From assembly GCA_039090855.1 (NCBI GenBank), contig CM076990.1:196731232-196795231 (forward strand): a stretch of 64,000 bases of DNA. The letters are read 5' to 3'. Under the pieces are notes generated by a model, which was not told the DNA's origin, ran no database searches, and was given only the letters and a program-made list of their open reading frames with translations. Each line of letters starts with the position of its first letter. Within the stretch, counting starts at the first letter, position 1. Source of the stretch: Macrothele yani (lineage: Eukaryota; Arthropoda; Arachnida; Araneae; Macrothelidae). Below, piece by piece: positions 1 through 9,631 of this stretch. The position numbers and the translations under genes were made by a program.

Positions 1-246
1 TTATTGTATTAAGGAATTAAACAGTTTTAAAGGAAGTTCGAAACCATACACTCCAAAATCAGTATTTGTCTTTACTTGATTTGATATCGTAAACATTTGC
101 CATTTACAGAGTTTGCACTTTTTCCCCTGAGTACTTAGTTTATCGAGGATACTTACAGGAATAAGTGCTCATATAATTAAAAGCAATACATAAGTGATCA
201 TGGAATCAATATCTGTAAAAAATATTTTTACTACGGCGAAGTTAAA

Positions 247-1620
247 TACACTGGTGTGCAAAAATTAAGGACGAAGAGGAGAAATTAGCATAACAGCGGA
301 ACGAGCAGGCAGAACCGACCGAAAGACTACTCAGGAGATAGACTAGGGTCCGGTACGGTAGGGCATACGCATATATGCAGCATGCCGTGGGGGGGGGGTC
401 GGAAGGGTATAAAGCACATGGGCGGTGTACGCTCACCAATTCTGTGAAAGCTATTGAGCGGTGTACATCGGTTTGAACGGCGTAGAGTTGCTGCCACCGT
501 GTGATATGGCCAACAGGCAATCCAGTAGACGACATCTGGATGTCTTTGCCCGAAGTCGCGTCATTGGGAAGTTGGAAGAAGGTTAAGTGTAGTTAGTGCG
601 GCCGAGGAGTTCAGGATCGCTCACAGCATCGTTTCACGAGCTTGAAGAGCATTTCAAACGACAGGAACAGCTGTCCGAGAGTTTAGCAGTGGTCGTCCAC
701 GAGCAACCACGGCGGCGGACGACCGGTATATTGTCATACAGGCGAGAAGATACAGTCGGGGGTCGAGACATCAGTAATGGGGTCGAGTTCTCTTTACAGA
801 CGAGAGCCGATTTAGTCTGACGAGCGATTCTGGACGTATACACATCTGGAGAGAGCAGGCAACACGCAATCATACCTCCAACATCATCGAAAGGGGCCGG
901 TTGGAGGTGGCGGAGTTCTCGTTTGGTGCGGTATCATACTTGGTAGCCGTACTGACCTCCACATCTTCCAAGGAGGTTCAGACACTGGTGTCCGCTATTG
1001 TACCGAGGTTCTCCTGCCTCACGTGCGTCTGTTTAGAGGTGCTGTGGGTCCTGAGTTTTTCTTCATGGACGACAAAGCTACACCTTATCGTACAGTGGCT
1101 GTCGCAAAGCTGTTGGAGAGTGAAGATATTCAACGCATGGATTGGCCCGCATGGTCCCCGGACCTAAATCCAATCGAACACGTGTGGGACCTTCTCGGGA
1201 GACGCTTGGCAGCACGTCATCAGCCGCCAGCAACGATTCCGCAGCTGCGATTGGCGCTACAAGAGGAATGGGCCGCGATGCCTCAACAGCTCCTTGACAA
1301 CCATGTCCTCAGCATGGGCAGACGTTGTAAATCCTGCAACGCAGTCAGGGGTGATCATATCCCCTACTAAAGAGTGGATTTTTCTTGGCAGCCGCCTGTC
1401 ACATGGACGTTTCTGCCTTCTGTCGGGTTATGCTCAAAACTACCTTTTCAATAAAGTGCCTTTGTATTCTTTGAATTGCTTGTTTGGACGGTTTTGCTCA
1501 CTTGTCCCATATTGTTATATCTTGGGGATCTTATGGTATGATTTGAGTCGATGTGAAGCACTTCTGCACGCCGTTACATTCGAAAAACCGTCTCGTCCTT
1601 AATTTTTGCACGCTAGTGTA
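247..1620 (+). mobile_element. Tc1-like DNA transposon, copy A (internally deleted)
   Basis: The element is bounded by inverted repeats of about 28 bp. The left end reads tacactggtgtgcaaaaatt and the right end is its reverse complement with one or two changes, and both ends start at TA, the Tc1 target site. It is 1374 bp long. A closely related copy at 49024-50585 is 1562 bp, so this one lacks about 190 bp, and the join lies near position 760 inside the transposase gene. It must be non-autonomous. A run of ten G occurs near 390 in the 5' region, and the sister copy also has a G run there. Confidence 0.93.
506..1370 (+). pseudogene. Tc1-like transposase, deleted and frameshifted
   Basis: The gene would cut and rejoin its own element at TA sites in the nucleus. 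The start is placed at the ATG of MANRQSSRR, matching the sister copy at 49287. The N-terminal helix-turn-helix region is interrupted by a stop near 585. The segment carrying the first catalytic Asp block is partly lost at the deletion near 760. From 1023 an open stretch of 115 codons holds the second catalytic block as FMDDKA, where the usual motif is DDNA, and SPDLNPIEHVW with the catalytic Glu. The spacing from Asp to Glu is 34 residues, so the family is DD34E. The frame ends in GDHIPY, like the sister copy. It is broken and cannot make an active enzyme. Confidence 0.9.
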
Positions 1621-1984
1621 TTTACCCTTAATTTTTGCATTAATTATTACCATGTTGAGGCCCATTTGGACAACGTCGCGGGGTGCGGGGCGGGGAGGGG
1701 TAGCGAATTTGCGTTACGCCACTACGCGCACACACACACTAACCACAACACAGAAGGAGTTCCGCAACGAAATTGAAGGGAGTAACATTCCGTGGTATCG
1801 TCACAATAATAGAATGCTGACGAGGTTCTCTGCTTATTTGAAAGTTGGGTGGAATTTATCACACTCAGGTAACGACACTAGTCATGAAAACATCAAGTGC
1901 TTTTGTGTAGCATAGGAGCCAAAAGAAAGCACGCGTCTCGCGCTCCCACTTCAAGACCATGCTTGTGTGTGTGTGTTTTTTCTA
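1621..1984. other. Unassigned spacer
   Basis: This spacer holds a short GC-rich stretch near 1675-1700 and an open plus-strand stretch of about 120 codons (1553-1915) that begins inside the preceding transposon. I recognise no domain in it and see no splice-site or codon evidence for a host exon. Confidence 0.5.
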
Positions 1985-2500
1985 TCACAAGGGGATTCAC
2001 AAATTCATTGAAGAGGGACAAACGGACAGCCAAAAATGCTATTTAGAGCTGTTGATAATGTTACGGAATGCTGTTCAAAGGAATGCTGTTCAAGTTGTTG
2101 ATAAGGTTACGGAATGCTGTTCAAAGGAATGCTGTTCAGGCTGTTGATAATGTTACGGAATGCTGTTCAAAGGAAAAGAGCTGAAATGTAGCCTGACAAT
2201 GCCCAAGCCACGATGCGCTCAGTGTTCGCGACTTCCTGGCCAAGAAATCAATTATCAAATTGGATCATCCACCCTATTCACCTGATTTAGCCTCCTTGTG
2301 ATTTCTGGCTCTTTCCAAAAATAAAAACTACCATGAAGGACGAAGATTTTCAGACATTTCTGACATCCAACATAACGTGACAAAAGAACTCAAGATTATT
2401 CCAAAAACAGAATTCCAGGTATGTTTCCAACAATGGCAACAGAGTCTAACTAAATGCGTCGCTGCGGAAGGGTTTACTTCGAAGGTGACAGTAGACGCTA
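1985..2500 (+). pseudogene. mariner transposase fragment
   Basis: Translated pieces match the catalytic half of a mariner transposase. In order they are GIHKFIEEGQT and CYLELLIMLRNAVQR (the stretch before the second Asp), PDNAQAHDALSVRDFL (second Asp block), HPPYSPDLAS followed by a stop where mariners normally read APCDFW, then FWLFPKIK and CFQQWQQS. The first catalytic block and the DNA-binding domain are absent, so the copy is 5'-truncated. Stops and frameshifts occur throughout. A 46-bp segment just upstream of the PDNA motif is tandemly triplicated (2051-2180). No inverted repeats were found. The tail runs directly into a flanking tandem repeat that the next element interrupts. Confidence 0.88.
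2051..2180 (+). repeat. 46-bp tandem repeat inside mariner relic
   Basis: Units start at gttgataa at 2051, 2097 and 2143, exactly 46 bp apart, and contain ttacggaatgctgttcaaag. The array has about 2.8 copies. The unit itself is mariner coding sequence, and 46 is not a multiple of three, so each copy shifts the frame. Confidence 0.9.
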
Positions 2501-2575
2501 GTGCGCAGGTCCGCACACATTTTTTTCTACAGGTGCATTCCGGGAAATAAACTGTCACACCTCGTATTCGAGACG

Positions 2576-2618
2576 TGACAGGCCAAAATAATTTACGGGT
2601 TTCAGGAAACTCGAATAA
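2576..2618 (+). repeat. Left part of an interrupted tandem repeat
   Basis: This is one unit of the repeat beginning gacaggccaaaataattta. The same unit continues at 4198-4372 on the other side of the Tc1 element at 2619-4163, so the transposon landed inside this array. Confidence 0.75.
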
Positions 2619-4163
2619 TACACTGCTGGACAATTGCTAAGGACGGATCATAAACGGCTATATAGCGCATAAAAAAGTAAGTGTGGTTGGATGCCAAGTG
2701 AAATAAAATAATGTCAGAATGCCAGGACATTACAAGAAAGACAATTTATTGTGCTCTGAAATCCAGAAGGCTTTGGAACATGTTCAAGGGACAAACAGGC
2801 CATTTTGTGCAGAATACGTAAACGTGAAAAAAATGCAATTACCGTCCGCAGGCGTTCCGGTGTAAGATGTCAATACGGGATATGGCCACCATGGAGGGCG
2901 ATGCAAGATTCCACACGTCGTGTCATGCTTTGCACAACATTATCAAGCAGCTGTTGGGGTAATTTATCCCATTCCTCTGTCAGTGCACGGATGAGGGTGT
3001 CCTTGTTTATTGGAGGGCATTGGCGACCAGCAAGACTCCTCCCCAAAGCATCCCACACATTTTCAATGGGATTCAGATCTGGAGAACGTGCTGGCCATAC
3101 GAGGCATTGAATATCCTTGCTCTCAAGACACTCCTGGACAGCAACTGTTTGATGACATGTTGCGTTGTCGTCCATGAAAATGAATCTATCACCGACAGCA
3201 CCACGGAACATGCGAACATGAGGTAGCAGAACATCATTAATGTATTGTTGGCCAGTCATAGTCCCAGTTGGAAGCACATAGATAAACGTACGGCCATTGA
3301 TCATGATGCCAGCCCATACCATGACACTACATGTCGGATATCGGTCCCTTTCCTGTATGTTTGCTGGACAATATGCAGTACCACTATCACGCCAGATCAG
3401 TTGTCGTCGACAATCAGACGATAGACTGTATCTACTTTCATCTGAGAAGAGGACAGCAGACCAGTCGTTCTCAGTCCAATTGCGATGTTGATGGCACCAT
3501 TGCAAACGGGCGGTATGGTGACGTCTGGACAATGGGATGCACACAACAGGACGGCGGGCGTATAGTGCTCCTTCATGCAAACGTCTGGCGACAGTTTTTC
3601 GGGAGATCCGCTTGCCAGTAGCAGCCATAAACTGATTTGCTACCTCACTAGCTGTGCTGCGCCGGTGTCTTTTTGTTGATAGCACTATGTACCGATCTTC
3701 TGCAGCTGTCGTACTGCGAACACGACCTCCCCCGTGACGTTTGCTACACTCTCCATTTGTTTGAAATGATTTCCAAAGCCTTGAAACAACACTGTGGCTG
3801 ACGTCGAACTCCCTGGCAACATCTGTTATTTTTCGCCCTTCTTTAATCTGGCCATTAATACGGCCACGCGTAAAATCATCTAGGTGATGTCGGGAAGACA
3901 TACTGAAAAGTGCAAGTTCGTCAATTGATTCTTTCCCTTTCAACTTTGCATTTGATCAACAACGGTCAATACGCGTCAAATCCTTTATCTCTCTTATCAG
4001 CGCTATGACGTCACGAACAAGTTCAGCAATCCAAAATTTGCATACGCACAACACGTCTTACTGTATCCCGCACTTATGCTAATTTCCACATTTTCCTGCC
4101 TTCCATTTTATGGTTGCTATCATTGCTATTGCCATCCGTCCTTAGCAATTGTCCGGCAGTGTA
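2619..4163 (-). mobile_element. Tc1-like DD34E transposon, structurally complete
   Basis: The element is 1545 bp including TA at both ends. Near-identical terminal inverted repeats of about 28 bp read tacactgctggacaattgct on the left and the reverse complement, with one change (ccggcag), on the right. It contains one uninterrupted transposase gene on the minus strand. Of all the DNA transposons in this window it is the only one with both ends and a full-length open transposase. It is inserted into a short tandem repeat (2576-2618 and 4180-4372), which supports a clean cut-and-paste insertion. It is likely young. Confidence 0.95.
2870..3901 (-). CDS. Tc1-like DDE transposase, intact (343 aa)
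   Basis: The product excises and inserts its own element at TA in the nucleus by binding the terminal repeats and cutting with a DDE metal site. The frame is open over 343 codons, the usual Tc1 length. I chose MSSRHHLDDF at 3901 because sister copies begin at the same point (MANRQSSRRYLDDF). An in-frame ATG 14 codons upstream (3943) is also possible. In the 343-residue numbering, a helix-turn-helix region lies at about residues 5-50 (FTRGRINGQI, then VAREFDVSHSVVSRLW) and a second at about 75-115. Catalytic residues are Asp154 (LFSDESRYSL), Asp245 (FMDDNATCH) and Glu280 (SPDLNPIENVW), with 34 residues between the last two. The C-terminus is GGHIPY. I see no missing residue. Whether it is expressed or active cannot be read from the sequence. 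Confidence 0.95.
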   Translation of the reverse strand: MSSRHHLDDFTRGRINGQIKEGRKITDVAREFDVSHSVVSRLWKSFQTNGECSKRHGGGRVRSTTAAEDRYIVLSTKRHRRSTASEVANQFMAATGKRISRKTVARRLHEGALYARRPVVCIPLSRRHHTARLQWCHQHRNWTENDWSAVLFSDESRYSLSSDCRRQLIWRDSGTAYCPANIQERDRYPTCSVMVWAGIMINGRTFIYVLPTGTMTGQQYINDVLLPHVRMFRGAVGDRFIFMDDNATCHQTVAVQECLESKDIQCLVWPARSPDLNPIENVWDALGRSLAGRQCPPINKDTLIRALTEEWDKLPQQLLDNVVQSMTRRVESCIALHGGHIPY

Positions 4164-4179
4164 TTATAGACAGCCAAAA

Positions 4180-4372
4180 ATAAAAGGCCAAAATAATATT
4201 GACAGGCCAAAATAATTTACGGGTTTTAGAACTTTGAATAATGATATAGACATGCAAAATCAATATAGACAGGCCAACATATAATTTACCGGTTTTATGA
4301 AGCTCGAATAATAACACAGATAGGCAAAACTAATATAGACAAGCCAAAATAATTTACGGGTTTTAGGAAGCT
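4180..4372 (+). repeat. Diverged tandem repeat of about 60-65 bp
   Basis: Three to four units contain gacaggccaaaataattta followed by gggttttaggaagctcgaat, with substitutions and small gaps. It is the right part of the array interrupted by the transposon at 2619-4163. Confidence 0.75.
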
Positions 4373-4380
4373 CGATGGAC

Positions 4381-5968
4381 CAGTGAGGAATTCGCTCTGT
4401 TCCTCTATTTCTATAAAGAACAGCTGGAAGAATCTGGTGCAGTCAGAGATCAGGCCTTTCCTGACTGGAATTAGAAAAGCTTCAGTGAGATTTTCTAAGA
4501 GAACCAAATAACGGTTTCGTTTTTGCTACATCTTCTAACTACAGAATAAACTAGAACGTAAAATATTTACTTCCGAAATGTGGAAATTTATTAAACAGGG
4601 TTAATATTCGCTTAGATAAATTACCTTCCTTTTTCTCCGGATTATGACCTAAAGATTCTTTCACTTGTTATGACCTAGGGATGGTTTCCTTTCACGAAGG
4701 ATAGTTTTGTTTTGAACTTCTGTGCCATACACACATTATTTGCTCTTAAGTCACAGTGGTAATGACAAAAAGCTTCCGTTCCGGATATTATTCCCATTAC
4801 GATGCTTCGTATTGTGACACTACTGCGCATCTTGGTTGGCAATGTCATTGCAGGTCAGAGTGAAACCGTCATTCAAGCGACTAGATGACTACCGCGGAAT
4901 CGCAAACATTCGATCTGTGACCATTAAGAAAAAAGATCTATCATTATCTTCGGATGGAATGCCGAACGCAAGCGCTGCATAGATAACATCAGCTTTTCCC
5001 ATGGGGAAGCGAGATGTCCGAGAGAACCGGGGCATCTGTCAAACCACTGAAAAGGAATCTTCAGCAAGGATTACAGGAATCCCCAGTGCCTTCCTTGGAA
5101 GCCTTGAATTCCTCGCCATCCTTCCTGCATCTATCTGAATCAAGTTTTTTTTTTCTTTTGTTGTCAAACACGGGTCGCACGAGGCTTTCCGAACACTAAC
5201 ACACCATGTAATTTCCATCAACGTGCTTTGTAAGTATAGGCGTAACACGCAAAAGTTTCTGCAGGAATTTATGACAGCGTCTGAAACACAATAACAACTG
5301 TTAAGAGCAGGGTTTAATTATCTCGATGAAGAATTTTAGAGCATGTGAAACTGTGCGACACGTTGAGATGCATTTATTACCGCACGAATTTGTTAAAGAA
5401 TTTGGTATTAGTAAACACTACGCTTCGTTGCCGTAATTAAAGACTTCCGAAAGACAAAACACGCAACGGAATTTAAGGGACTAGTCATAAATAACGGAAA
5501 TTCCATGCAGAGGAATGGTACCTAACGTTACAACGAAAAAAATTATCACAAAAAGGGAATTATTTACGCGCATTAAAGTCTGCCTTATCTGCATCACGAT
5601 GAGAAAACAACGGAACTTACCTTAGGCTCCATCAGATTTTTTCCAGGGGGTGATCAAAGTAAAGTTTCAACACATTAGACTTCTATAAGCTCTGATTCAT
5701 TCAAGATCAATGAGAGAAATACAGCCTCAGATTCGTTGCGTAAAGGGAAATATATGTATTTCTTAAGACAAAGAGAAAAAATATCAGAGTATTTACTGAC
5801 AATTTAAGTAAAAAATGATTGCCTAAATGTTGCGATATCTATTTAGAAACAACTTCTTACGATAATTAAGCTCGATTATGATTTTGTCACTTGGTTGGGA
5901 GAAAATACCAATTGCAGTCTTCTATTACTTTTTCTGAATCGGTTGACAACATTTCTTACAAAATCTGC
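4381..5968. other. Unassigned AT-rich region
   Basis: No transposase, RNA gene or repeat array is recognised here. There are homopolymer runs (T run near 5146-5154). Short open stretches such as 5014-5199 have no family features, and I take them as chance. Confidence 0.5.
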
Positions 5969-5984
5969 ATTTCCGTACACCCAA

Positions 5985-6312
5985 TTTCAATTGTCTCCCA
6001 CTTCCGTGCATGCCATTTTCCTACAAAAAGATTTTTGTCCCATTTTCGTACATAGCAGATCGGTTAGTGCCATCTCTCTACAAAAGAATTTTTGTCGCAT
6101 TTCTGTGCATAGTAGATCGTTTAGTGCCATTTCCGTACAAAAGGAGTTTTGTCTCATATCCGTAAATAGCAGATAGGTTAGTGCCATTTCCCTACAAAAG
6201 GATTTTTGTCGCATTTCCGTACATAGAAGATTGGTTAGTGCCATTTCCGTACAAAATGATTTTTGTCCCATTTCCGAACATAGCAGATCGGTTAGTGCCA
6301 TTTTCGTACAGT
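5985..6312 (+). repeat. 57-bp tandem repeat, nearly six copies
   Basis: The anchor ttagtgccat recurs at 6064, 6121, 6178, 6235 and 6292, exactly 57 bp apart. The unit contains tccgtacaaaaggatttttg. Because 57 is 19 codons and the unit lacks stops in several frames, long repetitive open frames appear on both strands. They are a by-product of the repeat and not genes. Confidence 0.92.
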
Positions 6313-6890
6313 TTCACCTCGTCTGGTATCAGAGGTGGAGAATGTTGAGGAACAAAATAAATGCCGATCCCCTGTACGAATTCCTGCAACGTCACAGAGA
6401 ACACCAACCATTGTTTTCGCCAACCAACAGACGCTCACGGTAGGATAAGCGGGACCATCCATATAAACAGAAAGGCAAACAGGCTGCACATTAATGCCAT
6501 CTTTACAGTCTTCAACATTCGTTGCAGAAGTTTGATTTCAAAACCGCGAAAAAAAATTGCTTTTCTTTTTAATATTTCGTTCAAATCTGACGTCAAAAAT
6601 TCCGGGTTATTTCTTTAACTAGTTTCGTATGAAGTTTCCACAAAAGATTTTGGAAAATCTTTTTTCCTGAGGCTGGAGGCTCTTATAGCCATGAAACCTC
6701 CCGCAGTATGGGTGGGATGTTGAGGGGGCAATTACTACTCCCCTGATCCTGTGTTTTCATGCATATCTCACTGCTTACGGATCATCACATCTGTGTACGG
6801 AAATGGCACTAGATGATCTGGGTGTATACGGAAATGGGACAAAAATTTATTTGTACGGAAATGGCACGTACGGAAGTGGAACAACGCACC
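5989..6890. mobile_element. Candidate non-autonomous element with repeat-bearing inverted ends
   Basis: The left end of the 57-bp array (about 5989-6075) reappears in reverse complement at about 6803-6890, for example cacttccgtgcatgccattt against its inverse near 6868-6888. The two ends therefore form inverted repeats of about 85 bp around 730 bp of unrelated sequence with no coding motif. This layout, with unequal repeat number in the two arms, resembles fold-back or subterminal-repeat DNA elements. No target-site duplication was identified, so the outer limits are approximate. Confidence 0.55.
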
Positions 6891-6892
6891 CA

Positions 6893-7805
6893 ATTTCCAT
6901 GGACGCTCATTATACACAGAGCACCTACACTAGTCTCTTCTCTGTCATGGTTGATCTCACCCAAGGAATTTATCCTATGCAGAGGTCTGAAATATCTCTC
7001 AGTGGTACAGTGTACATGTTGTTGCTGGGAAGGTGGCTGCGATTTGTAGTGCGTTTGAAACCGTCTGGTAAAATTTCTCTGCTTCTTGTATATTTTCTAA
7101 AAGGAAAACCTTTTCTGGTTCAGCTACTAGCTTGTCTTTCCGAGAGTGGTGTAACGACCTTGATTTTGCTTCTAAATTATACGTTGCAGAAATGTCTTTG
7201 ACCGATAAAAGAAATTTAGCCTCATCAAGTTTGCTAATATTATTTGAAAGTAATTTAAAAAGGAAATTGAGAAGCTACATTTTAGAGAAGTTATCAAAGA
7301 ATCCAAATACAGAGTGTAGACAGATGGACGGTAATATTCCTCCGCCGAATTCGATGGTATATTTGATTATGCACGTGTTTGGCCACCTTAAGGGGAGGAG
7401 GTGAAAACGGGGTACTGCGATTATGATATCCACTGGGACGATAACGAGCGAGGACTATGGTAGCACAGTGAGCAAGGTTGGAGGCGCAGCATCTAGTCTT
7501 TAGAAAAAAAATTAATTCCTTATCTATTCTGTCTTTATTATTTTTAATATAATGTTTTGGGATTAATCCAATTACCAAGGGGTTGACCCCCGCTGCAGGC
7601 ACCCATGTGGACCACTTAGATGCCTAGCTGTTAGATATAGATGGTATCAAATTATAGTTCGCGTTAAATAAATTATAAAATGCGTCGTTTTATAATTAAT
7701 AACTTCAATTGGTTTCTTACGAGGGTCAAAGACAACAAAACAGTATACACAAAAATCGCCTTACTTAGCAAACATGCAGTAAATTTCACGGATTAACACC
7801 AACCA
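6893..7805. other. Unassigned region
   Basis: The short plus-strand open stretches (6803-7201, 7132-7404) have no recognisable domain. I see no repeat or RNA gene. Confidence 0.45.
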
Positions 7806-8214
7806 CACTGAGAAAAATGTTTTGTTTATTCAACAAAAAATTTGTCGATATACAGTCAACAAATTTTTTTTTGAATTTGCAAAATTATTTTGTTGAAAAT
7901 TATTGTTGATTTAACAAAATTTATTGTTATCACGACAAAAGGTATTGTTATCATGACAATATGTTTTGTTGCAGCAACAAAACATTTTGTCATGATAACA
8001 ATATGTTTTGTTGGATCAAACAAAATCGACAAATCATTTTGTTAAATGAACAAAACGTTTTGTCGTGATAACAATAAATTTTGTTAAATCAACAATAATT
8101 TTCAACAAAATAATTTTGCAAATTCAACAAAAAATTTTGTTGACTGTATATTGACAAAAAATTTTGTTGATTCAAAATTTTTTTTGTTGAATTAACAAAA
8201 CGTTTTTCTCAGTG
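7806..8214. mobile_element. Fold-back MITE, 409 bp palindrome
   Basis: The segment starts cactgagaaaaatgttttgt and ends with the matching inverse, aacgtttttctcagtg. The two arms of about 200 bp pair almost throughout, with the centre near 8010. The sequence is made largely of TTGTT/AACAA blocks and has no coding capacity. It is a typical miniature inverted-repeat element, mobilised only if an enzyme acts in trans. The target-site duplication is unclear. Confidence 0.88.
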
Positions 8215-8356
8215 CAGCCATCGATAAACCACGTACTTCGTTGGTGTCGTCGGTCTGCAAGAGAGTGAGGTGAAGAAAACGCGTTTTTTTTCTCACACCA
8301 TAAAGAAAAACTTAGATAGAAAGCCCCCATAAACACAGAGATTTATCACTTACATG

Positions 8357-9631
8357 TACATCGATGAGCCATTGCATTATGCCCACTTACCTAACAAGCT
8401 GTAAGACCCCTTTTAGCCCCCAAAACAGCGAGCTAAAGGGGGTCCTACAAGAGCGGCCTAAAAGGGGGTCCACTCGGTGAGTAGGCGATGGGTATCCTGA
8501 GGTATCTGGTACCATAATGTCAACAGCAGGTCCTCCAGTTTCCGTACATTTCGGGGTAGTGGTGATTTAGTGTGAACCCTGCTTTTCCAAGTCGAACCTC
8601 AAATGTTCGGTCGGGTTCATGTGAGGTGAATTTGAAGACCAGGGCATTCAAATTCACAGTCAGCAACAAGTTCTTCGAACCACTCCTTGACAATTCAGGC
8701 AGTGTGGCATGGCGCATTATCCTGTTGGTAATGGCCATCACCAGCAGGGAACACAGTTGCCATGAATCAGTGAACCTGGCCTGCAACGATGTTCAGATAC
8801 CCGACAGCTGTCAGGGATTGTTCTATTGGGATAATGGGGCCTAAAGTTTCCAAAGAAAACATCGCCCACAGCATAACACTGCCACCGCTGGCCTGTTTCT
8901 GCACTACAGTGCATCCATGTGCCATAGCCTCCGTTGGTAATCGGCGTATCTGCCGCGCACGGCCGTCAACGTGATGTGCCAGGAATCTTGATTCGTCAGA
9001 CAAGGCCACTTTCTTCCAATCCTCCACGGTCCAATCTCGATGATCTTGGGCCCGTTTCATGCGTTGTTGGGGATGACGGCCAGTGAGCAAGGGGAACCAA
9101 CTGGGTCTTCGGCTACACAGGCCCATGCGCAGAAGGCTGCGATGAACTACGTGCTGTGACACATTGCCCTGATCACCACTGCTGTAGCTGCGGGGGATTT
9201 GTCACACTGTGGCCCTACGGTTGCTATGAACAATGCGCGACAGTCTCCGCTCTTCCTGTGGCATCAGTGAGCTGCGGACGATACACAGCTGAACGACAGT
9301 TCGTCGTTAGGCTATCTGTTCACCACTTTTGCTACGTACTCACTACAGCGGCACGTGAACAACCCAGAAGCCGCGCGGTTTAGGAGATCGTAGTTCCGAG
9401 GCGCCGTGTCATCGCAATTTGTCCTTTATCAAACGCCGATAAATCGGCAGCTTTCCCCATTCTGACTGCGAATACTCTACTAACCGAAAGCCGGTTGTGA
9501 CGTACTACAGTGACAGATGGTTTCACCTCTGTAGTACATCACACGGTCCTTCACCTGCGCCACCGTTCGGTCTCCAGGCGCGCTCATTCCTCTAGTCTGG
9601 GGTGGCCATAATGGAATGGCTCATCGGTTTA
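8357..9631 (-). mobile_element. Tc1-like transposon, family C copy 1
   Basis: The ends are inverted repeats of about 25-30 bp: catcgatgagccattgcatt on the left and its inverse, aatggctcatcggttta, on the right, each next to TA. It is 1275 bp long. Copies of the same family lie at 19693-21654 and 39044-39768. The terminal region also contains the stretch around ccccttttagcccccaaaac, which the other two copies share. Confidence 0.9.
8520..9460 (-). pseudogene. Tc1-like transposase, family C, broken
   Basis: The start ATG at 9460 opens MGKAADLSAFDKGQIAMTRR and GTTIS, the first helix-turn-helix. After frame changes the open stretch 9162-8767 carries HVVHRSLLRMGLCSRRPS (second DNA-binding part), the first catalytic Asp in ALSDESRFLAHH, and GGSVMLWAMFSLETLGP. 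The second Asp block follows in another frame (a DNAPCHT-like motif near 8720), and the Glu block is decayed. The order and length fit a Tc1 transposase of about 340 residues. Several frameshifts make it inactive. Confidence 0.88.

Noticed and set aside
4801..5250. Possible small gene (5014-5199) with a serine/leucine-rich peptide
   Set aside because: It is a short frame overlapping a T run, with another frame open on the opposite strand. Coding status cannot be supported.
5987..6407. Long minus-strand repetitive open frames with a 19-residue period
   Set aside because: They follow from a 57-bp tandem repeat lacking stops, and several frames are open at once. There is no start context, domain or independent coding evidence.
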